A stretch of DNA of 64,000 bases from Misgurnus anguillicaudatus (GCF_027580225.2 NC_073339.2:43207501-43271500); one strand, 5' to 3'. Counted from the stretch's first letter, positions 1 to 11,289 are shown. Program-made: numbers and translations. The notes: generated by a model from the letters alone, not told the origin.

Positions 1-556
1 TGAAAAGACAAACAATTAAGCAAAATATATTTCATAAAAGCATATAAAATCAAACATTTTAGTTATAAGATTATACTTTGCTGCTTTGCAAATTCAGCAC
101 TCATACAGCCGTGTAAAATGTAAGTGCTAAATAAATGGAAAAAATATCTTTAAAAGCAGGACATTACTATGGCTTCTTAATATCAAAAATTAACTAGCAT
201 TCCAACATCTCTCAAAAACAAAAACAAATAAACTGTAAAGTCATTAAACGGAGAAAGACAGATGACTATGAGAAAAGCAGGTTTATGTGTTTGTTTATTA
301 AACAACTGTTGAGACCCATGACGGTTGAGCAGCTGTCTTCTGAGGGAACATCTTATACATTATGAAACCTCATAACAGTGACTGATTCGCAGCGCTTGAC
401 ACAGAGTAAACAGCGAATGATGCTAAAGGTTATATTGATAAATGAGAGTTTTATTACACTATTGGTTTGTACAGTACTGTATATAGGATTATATTTTACA
501 ATTGGTGTAGTATTTTGATGTGCTAAAATTCATAATAAAAATGCTAGACTAATTTT
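1..556. other. AT-rich intergenic sequence, no gene seen
   Basis: No open frame, repeat terminus or RNA fold stands out. The stretch around 300-430 is less AT-rich than its surroundings and shows no repeat family that I recognise, so it may be single-copy. Confidence 0.4.
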
Positions 557-748
557 TTAAATGATAGTTCACCCAAAAATCATTTTACCATTTTCATTTT
601 GTTCTAAACCTGTATGAATTTAAGCACCCAGCTGATTGTAACCATTGACTTCCATAGTAGGAAAAATATTATGGAAGTCTTGTGTCTTGAATGATAAGGA
701 AGATATAAATGATGGTAAGCGAACAGTTGATGGTACCTATTGAATTCC
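557..748 (+). mobile_element. Fragment of the TTCACCC-type fish MITE
   Basis: It starts with a TTAA-like end followed by ATAGTTCACCCAAAAAT, and contains CTAAACCTGTATGAATTT, AACAGTTGATGG and two copies of a CCATTGACTTCCATAGTA-like motif. These are hallmarks of a very abundant cyprinid palindromic element. The internal order is scrambled and the right terminus is missing, so this is an old, rearranged copy. Related pieces lie at 25214, 30120, 42277 and elsewhere in the window. Confidence 0.65.
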
Positions 749-751
749 ATC

Positions 752-1354
752 GTATTTTGCTTTGTATGAGGCTGTTATTTTATAGATTTATTTATTTTTA
801 TAGAGTTAGTAATCTTCATTTAAATTTGAACAAACTGTAAATAACATTTAAATCTACAGTAAGTTACTGGCAAACAGCTGCCAGCAATACTGTCATTCAA
901 CCCATTCTCACCCCATGGCGTCAATATTTGACGCACTTGACCATGCGTCAATATGTGACGCGGAGGGTATACCTTTCGCGTCATTTTTTGACGAACTGGG
1001 GACTTCAATACTATTACGTCCGTTGCATTCTCTTTCCTATTTTCTTACCATTTTCGCGTCGGTTTAGGGTTAGATTTACATAATGACATCCCTACCCAAA
1101 CCTAACTGTAACCCCAACGCCAGGTGACAACTGTTTAATTTCGCGTAATCTAACCCTAAACCGACGCGAAAATGTTAAGAAAATAGGAAAGAGAATGCAA
1201 CGGACGTAATAGTATTGAAGTCCCCAGTTCGTCAAAAAATGACGCGAAAGGTATACCCTCCGCGTCACATATTGACGCATGGTCAAGTGCGTCAAATATT
1301 GACGACATGGGGTGAGAATGTGTTGCGTCATTTCTACAGAATTTTTTTACAGTG
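752..1354 (+). mobile_element. Half copy of the CACTGTAAAAA palindromic MITE, interrupted
   Basis: Positions 752-897 match the right arm of the complete palindromic copy at 23927-24361 (GAGGCTGTTATTTTATAG, GAACAAACTGTAAATAAC, ATCTACAGTAAG). The arm resumes at 1327-1354 with CTACAGAATTTTTTTACAGTG, the family terminus. The gap is filled by the hairpin element at 898-1326. The left half is absent, apparently replaced by the preceding MITE fragment. Confidence 0.7.
898..1326. mobile_element. Hairpin element A (arms rich in TGACGC/GCGTCA)
   Basis: Two arms of about 180 bp are inverted and differ by only about three bases. They begin CAACCCATTCTCACC and end with the reverse complement. The arms reiterate GCGTCAATAT and TGACGC motifs. 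The loop (about 1080-1143) carries TTAGGGTTAG-like and CCCTAACC-like tracts. The sequence GTCATT flanks both sides, a 6-8 bp target duplication with mismatches. The near-identity of the arms implies recent insertion into the MITE at 752-1354. No coding capacity is present. The core is homologous to that of element B at 41760-42261. Confidence 0.8.
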
Positions 1355-1741
1355 TATAAAAATGCACTTAAGATGCTTTTTCTTGATGAGCAAAACGACC
1401 CAAGAAAATAAGTCTAGTTTTTAGACCAAAAATATCAACATTAGGGGATTTTGTGCATAAAACAAGCAAAAAATCTGCCAATGGGGTAAGCAAATGTTTC
1501 TTGAATTTTTCTTGAATTTAGTTTAGAAAAATGTTCAAGATTTTTTTGTTTACCCCATTGGCAGATTTATGCACAAAATCACTTAAATTTGATATTTTTG
1601 GTCTAAAAACTAGACTTATTTTCTTGGGTCGTTTTGCTCATCAAGAAAAAGCATCTTAATTTAAGAATTTTTAGATATTTTTTACTGCAAACAAGACAAA
1701 AATACTAAGATTTTTTTTCTTGAAAATCTTTTTTTGCAGTG
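1355..1741. mobile_element. Foldback MITE with TTTTTGCAGTG end
   Basis: About 68 bases from 1373 recur, essentially perfectly inverted, near 1590-1660 (both contain GAGCAAAACGACCCAAG). The central parts carry CTGCCAATGGGGTAA in both orientations. The right end TTTTTTTGCAGTG is typical of a common fish MITE whose ends read CACTGCAAAAA. The left terminus abuts the preceding element and looks lost. Confidence 0.7.
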
Positions 1742-1949
1742 TATTTATTGAATTTTTCTTAAATTGTAAACTTATTTAATTTTTTTTCCTTTTACCCCAT
1801 TTGCTTGTTTTAAGCACAAATTCGCTTAAATGTAATATTTGTGGTCTAAATATAATTTTCTTGAAAATGCATCCTGATTTAAGAATTTTTTTGATATTTG
1901 TACTGAAAACAAGAGAAAAATACCAAGTAAGAAAATCATTTTTGCAGTG
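1742..1949. mobile_element. Second, diverged partial copy of the same foldback MITE
   Basis: It repeats the order of motifs in the right arm of the 1355-1741 element: TACCCCATTTGC, GTGGTCTAAA, AAGAATTTTTTTGATATT and a TTTTTGCAGTG end. It is more diverged and has only one arm, so it is an older tandem neighbour or a rearranged arm. Confidence 0.6.
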
Positions 1950-2228
1950 TTTCTAATTCAATTAATGAAACAATTTCTGTAAATAAATTTTTTTACCATG
2001 AGTAGTTACCTTAACCCCCGATAACTTTGACTGTTATGTTATAATAACTTGATGACGCTTTCTTGTGTCTCATAGTAAATTCTTCATCGCTAAAGCAGTG
2101 GCACGCAAACAAGTGTAGCTCGCAGCTCCCACTGCTGGTGAAAATAATTATTACATGATTGCTCTGGTTTGGTAAATGTTGATCGATCTTTTTCAGTGTA
2201 TTTGCCAGTTATTTTGGACGTGCTGTAA

Positions 2229-2319
2229 AACGGGGACTTTTCTGGAGACAGCTCCAGTCGTGGACAAAACACCAAAAAACGGGACTGTCCCCGGAAAACG
2301 GGGACGTCTGGTCACCTTA
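2229..2319 (-). mobile_element. Probable end of a GTGACCAGACGTCCCC-type DNA transposon
   Basis: Read on the minus strand it begins AAGGTGACCAGACGTCCCCG and continues with CCGGGGACAGTCCCG. This terminal pattern is shared by a dispersed vertebrate element that I associate with hAT transposons. No matching second end was found nearby, so it is a solo or truncated end. Confidence 0.4.
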
Positions 2320-2410
2320 TCTGACATTAACAGGTACAAAACTCTGTTTACCATGTTTATTAACAAGCAGCAGATTCTGACCTAATATTACTGTAGTTTG
2401 CATCATTTTA

Positions 2411-2612
2411 AACCAGTAATTTCTCCCGCTCGTGTTTTAATGACAGCAGAGGGACTCGCCCACAGACCACCCCCTCAGAAAAATCAGGACAGAAATGGTT
2501 GAAAGTGGACAAAAGAAACAGATTAAAATACCAGGTGTAAATGTCGCTCTTGTCCATTTGTGATCCGATTGACCAAAACGCATCTTAACACCAGGTATAA
2601 ACAGTCCCTAAG
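2411..2612. repeat. Dispersed repeat with ACACCAGGTATAAAC ends
   Basis: It contains two copies of an ACCAGGTRTAAA motif (2531 and 2590) and the phrase TGATCCGATTGACC, a combination I recognise from an abundant fish repeat. Boundaries are approximate and no target duplication was seen. Confidence 0.4.
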
Positions 2613-2799
2613 TGTATCAGATATGTGTGTGTCGCTTTATGATTATGATTAATCTAAATCAATTATTGTTTGCAGCCAATACAGAATTGTATTACGTTGT
2701 GCCTTACTCTCTCCTACTATGACAATTAGCACATAAATGTGTCAAAACATATCTCATATATTTATAGTATAAATGTCTGCGGTGCATGTGTGTGTGTGT

Positions 2800-3200
2800 G
2801 GCCGGATGGCAGTCCCAGATTGGATCGTACGAGTCTTTGATTTTATGTCCCTCTCAAGGCGCTCAGTGTAGGACTTTGCTTCTAATTAAAACACAGCCGT
2901 CAGAGGGAAGCTTGTACTTGTTGGGCCTTATTGAAATGAGCAGTCGTGGCTCCCGGGAGACCCGGCGTCACAGGTATAATTAGCTGACACAGGTCCAATT
3001 AGGAACAAGAGCTAACGCTAATTGCATTAAGCTCACGGCAATACTAACTGGGACCACCCCATCCCAAAAATGATTAGCACTGGCTAGAGAATTCATTGAG
3101 GCGAGGTACATTTTAGAAAAGCACTTCATGATATCTCTAGATTTTGTTTGAGAAGTAAACATGCCTTGCAAAAGATTATTTGTAATTGTAGTTAACATGA
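2800..3200. other. Candidate conserved non-coding block
   Basis: This is low-repeat sequence with several homeodomain-type cores close together (TAATTAG at 2977, CAATTAGG at 2996, GCTAATTGCATTAAG near 3014) and a TGACACAGG motif. It contains no long open frame. The composition, richer and more complex than the surrounding MITEs, resembles vertebrate developmental enhancers. Conservation cannot be judged from one sequence. Confidence 0.4.
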
Positions 3201-3365
3201 TGGAGTGCCTGCTGTAAATTCATATTTTATTAATGTGTTACTTCATTCACCCCAACATTGAGACAAAGGAGATCTAATATACTCGGCAAGAGCTATCTGT
3301 CAGCATTCCCATTTATCTCAATAGCACTTAACCCTAAAGGAGAACCAATCCTGGATTCTTGCAGT

Positions 3366-3446
3366 GTATTTAACATACTCATTTTATCACTATAAGCGTA
3401 CCCTTAGAATCAAACCCACAACTTTGGGCTGCTATCGTAATGCTTC
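3366..3446 (-). mobile_element. tRNA-derived SINE fragment
   Basis: On the minus strand it reads AAGCATTACGATAGCAGCCC followed by a B-box-like GGGTTTGATTC and then a TATAGTGATAAAAT stretch. This is the order seen in the cyprinid SINE copies at 7119 and 8480. The A box and the SINE tail are missing. Confidence 0.5.
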
Positions 3447-4209
3447 GAAAAAGGCTTTTGATGCTTTAAAAACTGGCTTTAATGGAAACTTGGCATTGGT
3501 AAAACATTTGAGGAGTTCAGATGCAAAACCCTCTAAGTGCATCTGACATGTTTTCTTGTAAATGAGCATTTTTATCAGTCTCTTACAGTATGTTTAGGTT
3601 TAGTCATTTTACTGAAATATGCCTTATTTCTAAAAAAGTCACTTCAGTCATTTTATTGGAAATGTACAAACTTGACTGTCTTTGGGGTGATTCACATTTC
3701 ACTCCTTTTGCGCACACAAATACGTTATTTTTTTAAATCGAGAGCGACGCTCTTTTTTAAAAATACTTCAACTTTTCAGAGTGCCATGTCGAAAGCGTGT
3801 TGGAAAGGAGAATGAAGTCGCGTTTCCCGCACAGTTTTAAATGTGAAATGTGAACCGGATTATCCATAGACAGGATTGGGTGAGTGCCCTGGGGCACCAG
3901 GCAATAGGAAGGCACCAATGGTTCCAGACTGTGACCAAATGGATTGGGTTTTTGAGACAGCAGGCATGTGCGGGGCACCAAAAACCCATAAGTGCAAGCT
4001 TAATGGCAAAAACCTCTACTTCTGAATCCACTTCTTTGGAAAAGACATAGTAAACCATTGCAAAATCACTAGAGTTGCAACTAGAAACATTGCAAATAAT
4101 CGGAATGAAGTCGGAATTTAAAAATAAAGAAACTGAACCACACATGAATGTGATCCACAGTTGTTTTGTATGTCGTCATTCATCTAATTCATATTTTGTG
4201 CATATAGAA
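3447..4209. other. Intergenic, mixed old repeats, no gene
   Basis: Short frames run across 3837-4145 on both strands, but they overlap each other and show no domain. The GGGCACCAGGCAATAGGAAG stretch near 3890-3915 looks like dispersed repeat material. Nothing else can be supported. Confidence 0.35.
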
Positions 4210-4426
4210 GACAAGCCGATGTGGCTTGAAACTTGGTGTTTAGTGGATTCTGACAATAAAACAAAATGTGGGATTTAGCAGATTCTGACAACAATGGGTT
4301 GTTTCGGAATGGCGCGAGACTGGGATTAAGCGAATTTGAAGCGAAGGTACAGTGCAGAGAATATTCGGTCAATATTATTATCTCATTTTTTAAGGAGGTG
4401 GCATTTAGCATCTTTTGCATATGAGC
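4210..4426. repeat. Dispersed repeat related to 13385-13565
   Basis: GGATTAAGCGAATTTGAAGC at 4322 matches GGATTAAGCGGATTTAAAGC at 13402. The downstream GGTGGCATTTAGCATCTTTTG matches the GACTGTGTTTAGCTGCTTTTG arm of the hairpin at 13485. It is two copies of an unnamed family; only the shared order of motifs is claimed. Confidence 0.5.
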
Positions 4427-4514
4427 TCCACATTTATTATTAATATGCCATTTTAGCAATTGCATACAAATAATACATAAAAAAAATGCATAAGTCTTAA
4501 TTTTGAATCATAAA

Positions 4515-4971
4515 ACCGTATTTTCCACACTTTTTTCATAGTTTGGCTGGTCCTGGAACTTATGTTCAGGTGCGACTTATACATCAAAATTATTTCAAAT
4601 GAACCAAGAGAAACCCTTACCGTCTACAGCCGCGAGAGTCCGCTCTATGCTGCTCCTGTATTTATGTAATTCAATCGATTCAGTAATGCGGAATGACTTT
4701 GGGACCTTTTTGAACTTGATTTGGCTTGTCGTGTTAATTTAGGATATTCAGCCTCTCAGGTATGTTCTGTATGCTAATGTGTGTATATAACTGTTTATGT
4801 TACTTTAACATGTACGGACATCTATTCAGCCTGCTGTTCTGTGCTATTTTCTTCCGCTTGGATTTTGGGAAATAATTTTCTAAATAAACGCCCACTTCGA
4901 CTTATATATGTTTTTTTTCTCTTCAAAACGCATTTTTGACTGATGCAACATATTGTCTGGAAAATATGGTA
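4515..4971. mobile_element. Small DNA transposon with ACCGTATTTTCC ends
   Basis: It begins ACCGTATTTTCCACAC and ends GTCTGGAAAATATGGTA, an imperfect terminal inverted repeat. Inside are GGTGCGACTTATA and CTTCGACTTATATATG, features of a widespread vertebrate element that reiterates a CGACTTATA motif. It has no transposase frame, so it is non-autonomous. A TA flank is possible on both sides but not diagnostic. Confidence 0.6.
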
Positions 4972-5215
4972 GTTATCGCTCATGAATTGTCACTTGTGGG
5001 GTTTCAATAAATAACCTTCTGGTTACCAGTCCAGATGTACTGGCATTTTTGTACATAGCTTCTTTGGCACATAATCTTATCTTTGAAGTATGAGCCTATC
5101 AAGATCAAATGTCACACAAAGCAAAGTCACTGGACGATGACGACATTTAAGACAAAGTTTAAAGATTAAGTTGACATGTCAAGGAGTGTATGGTGAAAAC
5201 AAAATAGTGACTTTA

Positions 5216-7066
5216 CTAACTCATTCCCCTTACTAACTCATTCCCCGCCAAACTTAAAAAAAGAGTTGCTGTCAGGATTTTGGGGGTTTTCATAAAAGTT
5301 TCACAAAACATTTCAGGAAAATTTTCTACTATAAATATATAAACATACAATTATCAAATGATAAAAAAGCAGACCATCTGCTTTCAAAACAAACAAAATG
5401 GGAAAAAATAATTGCATTTTTTAAAATAATTTTGTTAGAGATCAGGGCTGCGTTTCCCAATAACATTGTCTCTTAGCGCACTACGAAAACTCTTAAGTTA
5501 AACCTTAACTACAGGTATACCTTTTCTAGGCGTGTTTCCCGAACTGTACCTTAGCGGGATTCTTAAGGTATACTTTCTGTATGACGTTACCAGGTGCTGT
5601 CCATGGCGATGGTGCTGAATAGGTTGATATCGATTGCTCGACAATCAATTGTTCACTTTATGTAATAGGTTTTGCTGCTTTGTGAGATAGCGGTGTTCTT
5701 TATTTTAAGAAACATTTCAGAAATAGTATCTTGTAAACATATTTCAAATTGCAAACAACTAAATTCAACCTTGTATATTTTATTTTATATCAAACCCGTG
5801 CAAAACCCGCAACTTCATTTCCAAACGTATCATGTATAAACTGCTCCAATGCATCCGCTATGCCTTCACTTGAAAGGATAATTTATATTAGGGGTTCCCA
5901 ATAAGTGCTGCACAGGGGGAATAAGGTGGGTCATGCAAGTCACCTGGCTTGGCTGTGCATTACACTTAAAATATATAAAAACAAACTGTCGTTCATTAGT
6001 TCACACGTTTATTGTGCTTGGACACTGGATGCGCGAGCAGCGCGTTTACAATGCAGATAAAGCTTAATGGACGCATTTCTGGAGCCTGCCTGTCTACCTC
6101 AAATATAACATATAAAAATATATATTATGATTGCTTTAGATTTTAGCTTTGATTAGTTTTTATGTGGAAAATTTGTTGACCTTAAGACTATACAAGCAGT
6201 AATCAAGTGGAGCAGTTTATTTTGAATGCAGTTGCCTCAAAGTTATAAAACATAAAAAAAACTTTGACGCAAAGTCGAATTTAACCATAATTAGAAAAAT
6301 CAACAATTATGATTTTGTGATGAATGTGCTCTCGTGGCATGCCATTTTTACCTGATTTATTTATTTGCAGCTAAACTACTAACCGTTAGACTAAAGACTT
6401 AACGGATATGAAATGCACAAATTAAATAGTGAGATTCGCTGTATAGCTGCATAGTTTCACCAACTGCTCTACCCAAAATATTTTTTTAAATAGTTTCTTA
6501 AGTCTGTAGCATTTAATAAGCTGATGTTCCTTTGGGAAACAAAATAAAAAAATCTAACAACCATCAGTGTAATGATGTCTATTTGTGTGAATGTTTTATT
6601 CTTTAAATATAAAAATATTTGCCTAATTGAACACGGAGTGTATTGCAACTTTTTTTTTACAAATATTTAGTTTTATAGACTGCAATGCAAGCTTTTATCA
6701 CAGTGATGGCCCCTAGCGGAGTCAAGTGGGATAAGGTATATCTAAGAGTGCTCCAGACCAACATTCCGAACGAATGACTTACAGAAGGTATACATAACTA
6801 AGAACGTTTCGGAAAACACGTATTAACGATAAGGTACAGCTTAAGGTACAACTTAAGAACGACGTAGAGGTAAGAAGGTTTCGGGGAACGCAGCCCAGAT
6901 TCATAACGATTCATTTTAAACTCATGATAAATTAGTTTTTGTTTCAGTTTTTTTTTATAAATTTGGTAAGAGCCGAATTACAGATTATCGTAAAAACTCA
7001 TCACGAAAGTGTCATTGGCGGGAAAATGTTTTCTCTTAATTGACGAGATAATTCGTCAATGCTGCA
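5216..7066 (-). mobile_element. TTAACTCATTCCCCGCC element, interrupted
   Basis: The left part (5216-5444) starts with a duplicated TACTAACTCATTCCCC motif and GCCAAAC. The right part (6897-7066) holds CATTGGCGGGAAAATG and TTGACGAGATAATTCGTCAA. Both correspond to the intact relative at 32580-33120, which has TTAA at both ends. Here the element is split by the insertion at 5445-6896. Confidence 0.65.
5445..6896. mobile_element. Non-autonomous DNA transposon with GGGCTGCGTTTCCC ends
   Basis: The termini are GGGCTGCGTTTCCC and its near reverse complement GGGGAACGCAGCCC. The inverted similarity extends inward for over 100 bp (TCTTAAGTTAAACCTTAACT on the left against TAAGGTACAACTTAAG on the right). 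The interior of about 1.1 kb is AT-rich, with no long frame. Total length is 1452 bp. The end type resembles fish Harbinger-like non-autonomous elements, but I could not fix a 3-bp target duplication, so the superfamily is open. Confidence 0.65.
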
Positions 7067-7118
7067 AAAAACAGCTAATATAACTATATAAATCTTTAAG
7101 TCTTGTCGACTTAGATTG

Positions 7119-7275
7119 CTCCTGTATAGCTCAGTTGTAGAGCATTGCATTACCAGTTGAAAAGGTCATGAGTTTGGGAAAAACACATATTGATAAAAAT
7201 GTATAAAATTGAATACTTTTAATGCATTGCAAGTTGCTTTGGATAAAAGTGTCAGCTAAAAGCATAAATGCAATG
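7119..7275 (+). mobile_element. tRNA-derived SINE
   Basis: The head CTCCTGTATAGCTCAGTTGT resembles a tRNA 5' half with A box (TAGCTCAGTTGTAGAGC). A degenerate B box (GGTCATGAGTTTGGGA) follows. The tail TTGCTTTGGATAAAAGTGTC and CATAAATGCAATG is the standard cyprinid SINE 3' end. The head cannot fold as a functional tRNA because the acceptor stem and B box are degraded. Confidence 0.8.
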
Positions 7276-7619
7276 TTGACTTGACAACATATCAATACAC
7301 AATCTCTCTATTAAACACCCTTTTCAAGTGCTGTTTAAATAATTTTGATATTGTACTCACATTGTAAGTAAACCTATTAACATATTAGTAAGAGTTTTCC
7401 AGAAGGTCACAAGGCCAAAAGTCCCTGTAGTTAATAAAACATTTTAAAGGAGCATTTTTAAGATCTGAATTTGACAAAGCAAGAAACTCACTAGAATCAA
7501 AATTGAATATTGTTTATGCAAATTAAAAGCAAAAAAAAAAAAAAATGAAACTGAGCAAATTTGTCAAGACTTAAAATAAAATAAAATAAAATAAAATAAA
7601 TATCTATAAAACAAGCAAA
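7276..7619. other. AT-rich intergenic with AAAAT microsatellite
   Basis: Low-complexity sequence. An A-run lies at about 7531-7545 and five or more AAAAT units at 7573-7599. No gene or recognisable mobile element. Confidence 0.5.
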
Positions 7620-8200
7620 AGAGGATTCCTGCTCCTAAGCTGCCAAGCTGACTAAACCCGTGTGTAAGAAAGTCTTCAGGTCATTTATCAAACCTGGCTT
7701 GGCTGGGGTTGATGAATGGGACATTGCATTCGGTTGGACACCTCCATTTAACAAAGAGGGAGGTCTGCTGCCAGCCACTGTAAAGGACAGCGAGACGAGA
7801 CGCAGCAGTCATTGCGCAGGACATTTAAGATTCAGAGATGATACCCTTTAAGGACCTTGTGAGTGAGTTACCACCACATTTCTGTTTGTTTTGCGTTCAG
7901 AATTAAATGAGCGAGAAAAAGCGGACCACCGAGCCTTGTTCCCGTAGATTAATTGTATGCATGTGGTCGTCGGGTACAGCAACACGATTTTAATGCGTTG
8001 CCGGGTCGACCTCTCTATGAGGAGTGGATGTTAGGGGCCGGTTGGGTAGCGCGCTGTCACAATGCATTATAATGGGCTGCCAACATGCTCTGTGATGTAA
8101 ATGAGCAGAGGCCACTACAGTTCACAACACAACAATTACTTCATTTCGCCTTCGGATCGATGGCTAATTTGTATAGGAAGACTGCTTTCCGTGATGCCTA
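7620..8200. other. Candidate conserved non-coding block
   Basis: Complex, low-repeat sequence of raised GC content. It includes CATTTATCAAACCTGGCTTG, TTAACAAAGAGGGAGG and GTAGATTAATTGTATGCATG. A 63-codon frame at 7660-7851 has no recognisable domain and lacks codon or splice support. Regulatory DNA is the most economical reading, inferred from composition only. Confidence 0.35.
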
Positions 8201-8479
8201 GTTCAATTAAGCACCCTTTTATATAGTTTATTTTTCCTCTCAAAACCATATTGTAACACACAAGTGTGCATATGGTAATAAAAGGTTAACAAATGTATAG
8301 TTATAAACATACCGGATCAAAGCATGTGCAGCCCACCCAAACGTCTGTCTTGCCCACCCAGTTTAGACTTTAGTCAAAGGCATTATTAATATTTTATTTA
8401 TTTACTGTTATCTATTCTGCAGTTGAATCTGCATTAGCAACACAAAATGTAAAACACATACAGGTGATGATAAAATGTA

Positions 8480-8630
8480 TACCTTGCAAAGCACTGTAGA
8501 GGATTGTGTTAGCAGTGCATACGTTCACAGGTTCGATCCTAGGAAAGTCACATAATGATAAAATTTAGAGTTTGTGAAGAACTGTAAGTCAGTTTGGATA
8601 AAAGCATCTGTCAAAGGCATAAATGTAAAG
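8480..8630 (+). mobile_element. tRNA-derived SINE, 5' truncated
   Basis: A good B box (GGTTCGATCCT at 8530) is followed by ATAATGATAAAAT and the tail CAGTTTGGATAAAAGCATCTG plus GGCATAAATGTAAAG. The A box is mostly missing. It is the same family as 7119-7275 and better preserved at the B box. Confidence 0.75.
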
Positions 8631-8954
8631 TACAATTGTGGCAAAGAAAGAAAAAACCCAATGGAGAAACATGTTCAAGTGACAAAAATCTGTGCATTGT
8701 TGAAGGATGACATGTCAATCCTCCGAAGTCCCCTCAGAGATGTGAGCTCCCAGCTGGTCCTCCACACAACATGTTTTAATGTCTATATTGCTTGACAGAT
8801 GAACCCAACCAGTCATGTACTGTACCTGCCTGCTGTTATAGGATTACCAAGGCTACTGGCATAAACCAGTGCAGTTACACTAAAGGTAAGAAAGAGAAGT
8901 AAAAAAAAAAAACAACACCACCACATGAAATGATATATTCAAAGTGTAGGATCA
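8631..8954. other. Intergenic, no recognisable feature
   Basis: It contains an A-rich tract near 8900 and no repeat terminus or long open frame. Confidence 0.35.
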
Positions 8955-10060
8955 CTAAATACGTTTACATGTACACAAATAATGTGATGATTTTCAGAAA
9001 TCAGAGTAAGGACTTAACTCCAGCAAACCTCTTCACTCCTGTTTAAGTGCATTAAGTAATAACATTAACAAAAGTGTGACCTATGTTTACATGTGACTGC
9101 TATTCTGAACGCTTCCATGATCACATTTATGTTCGTGCAAACTCATTCCGTGTGTTTGTATTTGCAAATACAGCTGCTCCATTATGTCAAGGAGCAGAAA
9201 CTAGTGCTCGGAGGTCAGCAATTTTACGCGTGTTTAACTTCATGCAAGAATTCGCCAGGCGGATGACGTCAACTTACCGCGAGAGCGAGTTGAGAAATCA
9301 CACATAGAGATCTAATTTCGAATCACTCTCGTGGTACTTTGACGTCATTGAACACCTACTGCAACAACTCCTCCCTCCAACACGAAAAACCAGTCCGCGT
9401 CATCACCAGCGCCGCCCACGCATAAACGTAACCTTAAACTAAACGTAGTCACATTATGCACTCTAAGCTTACATGGCTGTGAGGGAACAGTTTGAGTCAG
9501 AAAGGAAGATGGCAGGCCAGAGCTTGACATTTTTGTGATGAAATATGCAATTTCTGAATGCAGAACTTCTCAGTCATAAAAACACCTGCAAGGCCTGAAA
9601 GAGATCAAGCATCAGCTAAGAAAAAGTAACGCAAAAGTAGATAAAAAGTAACATAATTATTTTCCATGAATAGTAACTAAGTAATGCAATTTTTACTTTT
9701 TTTGGGAGCAACTTACAGTAATATTGTAATGCATTACTTTTAAAAATGACTTTCCCCAACACCGTTCGCTAATAATTGGGGTAATAATTTACATAGCCTA
9801 ATGCAAAGCAAAAATGTATGAACTCACATACAGTATATGTGTTATACTGTCCATATTGTTTTAATTTGATTACATTAAATGATGTATTTCGTTTTTCGGT
9901 GCCATGACAAAGACAGCAATATTACAACTGTAACAGAGGATGCATGTAACGGTTTCATATGTTGAAGTCATGTTCTTTGCGCTGTTTCGGGGTGAAGGAA
10001 AATATATTGGCAGTGTATTGTGATTAGGGGCAGACCCGGAGATCAGCTGAATGGATTTCA
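8955..10060 (-). mobile_element. Interrupted copy of the GTTTACATGCACACC element
   Basis: Positions 8960-9050 match the reverse complement of the right end of the element at 12056-13250 (GTTTACATGTACACAAATAA, then TCAGAGTAAGGACTTA and AACCTCTTCACTCC). Similarity resumes at 9778-9930 (ACATAGCCTAATGCAAAGC, ATGAACTCACATA, GATGTATTTCGTTTTTCGG). About 0.7 kb of foreign sequence separates the two blocks, including the GTGTTGGGG element. The far end is not preserved. Confidence 0.6.
9618..9768 (-). mobile_element. GTGTTGGGGAAAGT-type repeat
   Basis: On the minus strand it begins GGTGTTGGGGAAAGTCATTT, then AAAAGTAATGCATTACAAT and several further AAGTAACnnAAGTA units. This is the signature of an abundant fish repeat made of AAGTAA/TTACTT units. 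The copy stops near 9618 without a second terminus. Confidence 0.6.
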
Positions 10061-10089
10061 AAAACGGTAAAAATCTAATGTTTAACTCT

Positions 10090-10700
10090 AAGGGAGCTGG
10101 AAAATGAGCATATTTTCAAAAAAAGTGGAGTGTCTTTTTAATTCCATTAATGTTTGTTTTTTAATCAGTGTATACCACTAGTCAACTAAATGCATATAAC
10201 ATGGCAAAGATGAATGCACATTTAAGGATTGATTCAATACATTTATAGCATATAAAACTTGTCATGGATTTATTGCATTTTGCAGTAAAAATAATCAGTT
10301 TTTATAATAAATCTTTAAAAATCAAATTAAGGATTGATGCTATGTGAACGTTTGTAACAGAAAATAGTGTATTTCATTTTGTCACTTTCTTGGTATAGAA
10401 AACACATTTTTACCCAAATTAGTCAAAATAGATTTATTGCGTCTTCATATTTTATATTTTTTGGGCGAAAATGACGATAATTTTGCTAGATAAGACCCTT
10501 ATGCGTGGGTTGGGATTGTTTGGAGCCCTTTGAAGCTGCAATTTTAATCTGCATTGTTGAGGTCCACTAAAGTCCACTATATGGAGAAAAATCCTGGAAT
10601 GTTTTCCTCAAAAAACAAATTTTCTTTTCAACTAACACATAAACATCTTGAAAGACATGGGGGTGAGTAAATTACCTGGAATTTTTTTATGAAACTGAAG
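10090..10700. repeat. Old dispersed fish repeat with MITE-like right end
   Basis: It contains AGACCCTTATGCGTGGGTTG, GTCCACTAAAGTCCACTATA and GACATGGGGGTGAGTAAATT in the order found in a common cyprinid repeat. The GGGTGAGTAAAT motif is shared with the right arm of the TTCACCC MITE. The TTAA terminus is lost. Confidence 0.5.
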
Positions 10701-11289
10701 TAAGCATTTAAGCAGAGCCAAATGTGTTTCTTTGTTTTCCTTTTCCAACTAAAAACATGACAACCTTGTTTTGTAACAGAATGATGAAACTTTCTAGTAA
10801 CATAAGGGCACAAAGGCAACAAAAATAATAAATATGATGACATAAAACAACTTTTTTTCAGATAATACCCATAAGTGATTGAGAGGTTGGCTGTAGTCTG
10901 TGGTTTAGAGAAACACATACATATTTTTAATGGTTAGATGGGCCTGTCTACAGCTTGTGAATGCTGTGATAGAAAACACAATCTCCTGGGGTGCTCAGGC
11001 AGTGTCCTGTCAAATTAGTAACACACATCAGGCAAAGAGACAGGTTTAGTTATACACTAGACTTCAGCATGCTCTCTCTCTCTCTCTTTCTTTATCTCTT
11101 TCTCAGTAAATGATCCAACACCATTATAAGCATCCTTTCACCTTTCCTGGATGAAATGTTTTCTCATTCTAGAATGAAATTGTCGCTAAAAATTTCTATC
11201 ACCCCGTATACAGTACTTGACAAATGAAGCTGGCTAGCGTCTCTAGTGATTGATGTGCAGTCACAAGTATGCTTATATCAGCTAACTTA
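10701..11289. other. Intergenic with short CT-rich tract
   Basis: A pyrimidine-rich CT microsatellite lies at about 11070-11105. A 96-codon minus frame at 10628-10918 spans repeat-derived sequence and has no domain. No gene is supported. Confidence 0.4.

Noticed and set aside
3837..4145. 102-codon minus frame overlapping plus-strand frames
   Set aside because: Frames are open on both strands over the same DNA, no domain is present, and part of the sequence looks like old dispersed repeat.
7119..7195. tRNA-like sequence
   Set aside because: It is the head of a SINE. The B box and acceptor pairing are degraded and a SINE tail follows. The same applies to 8480, 47192, 62396 and 63895.
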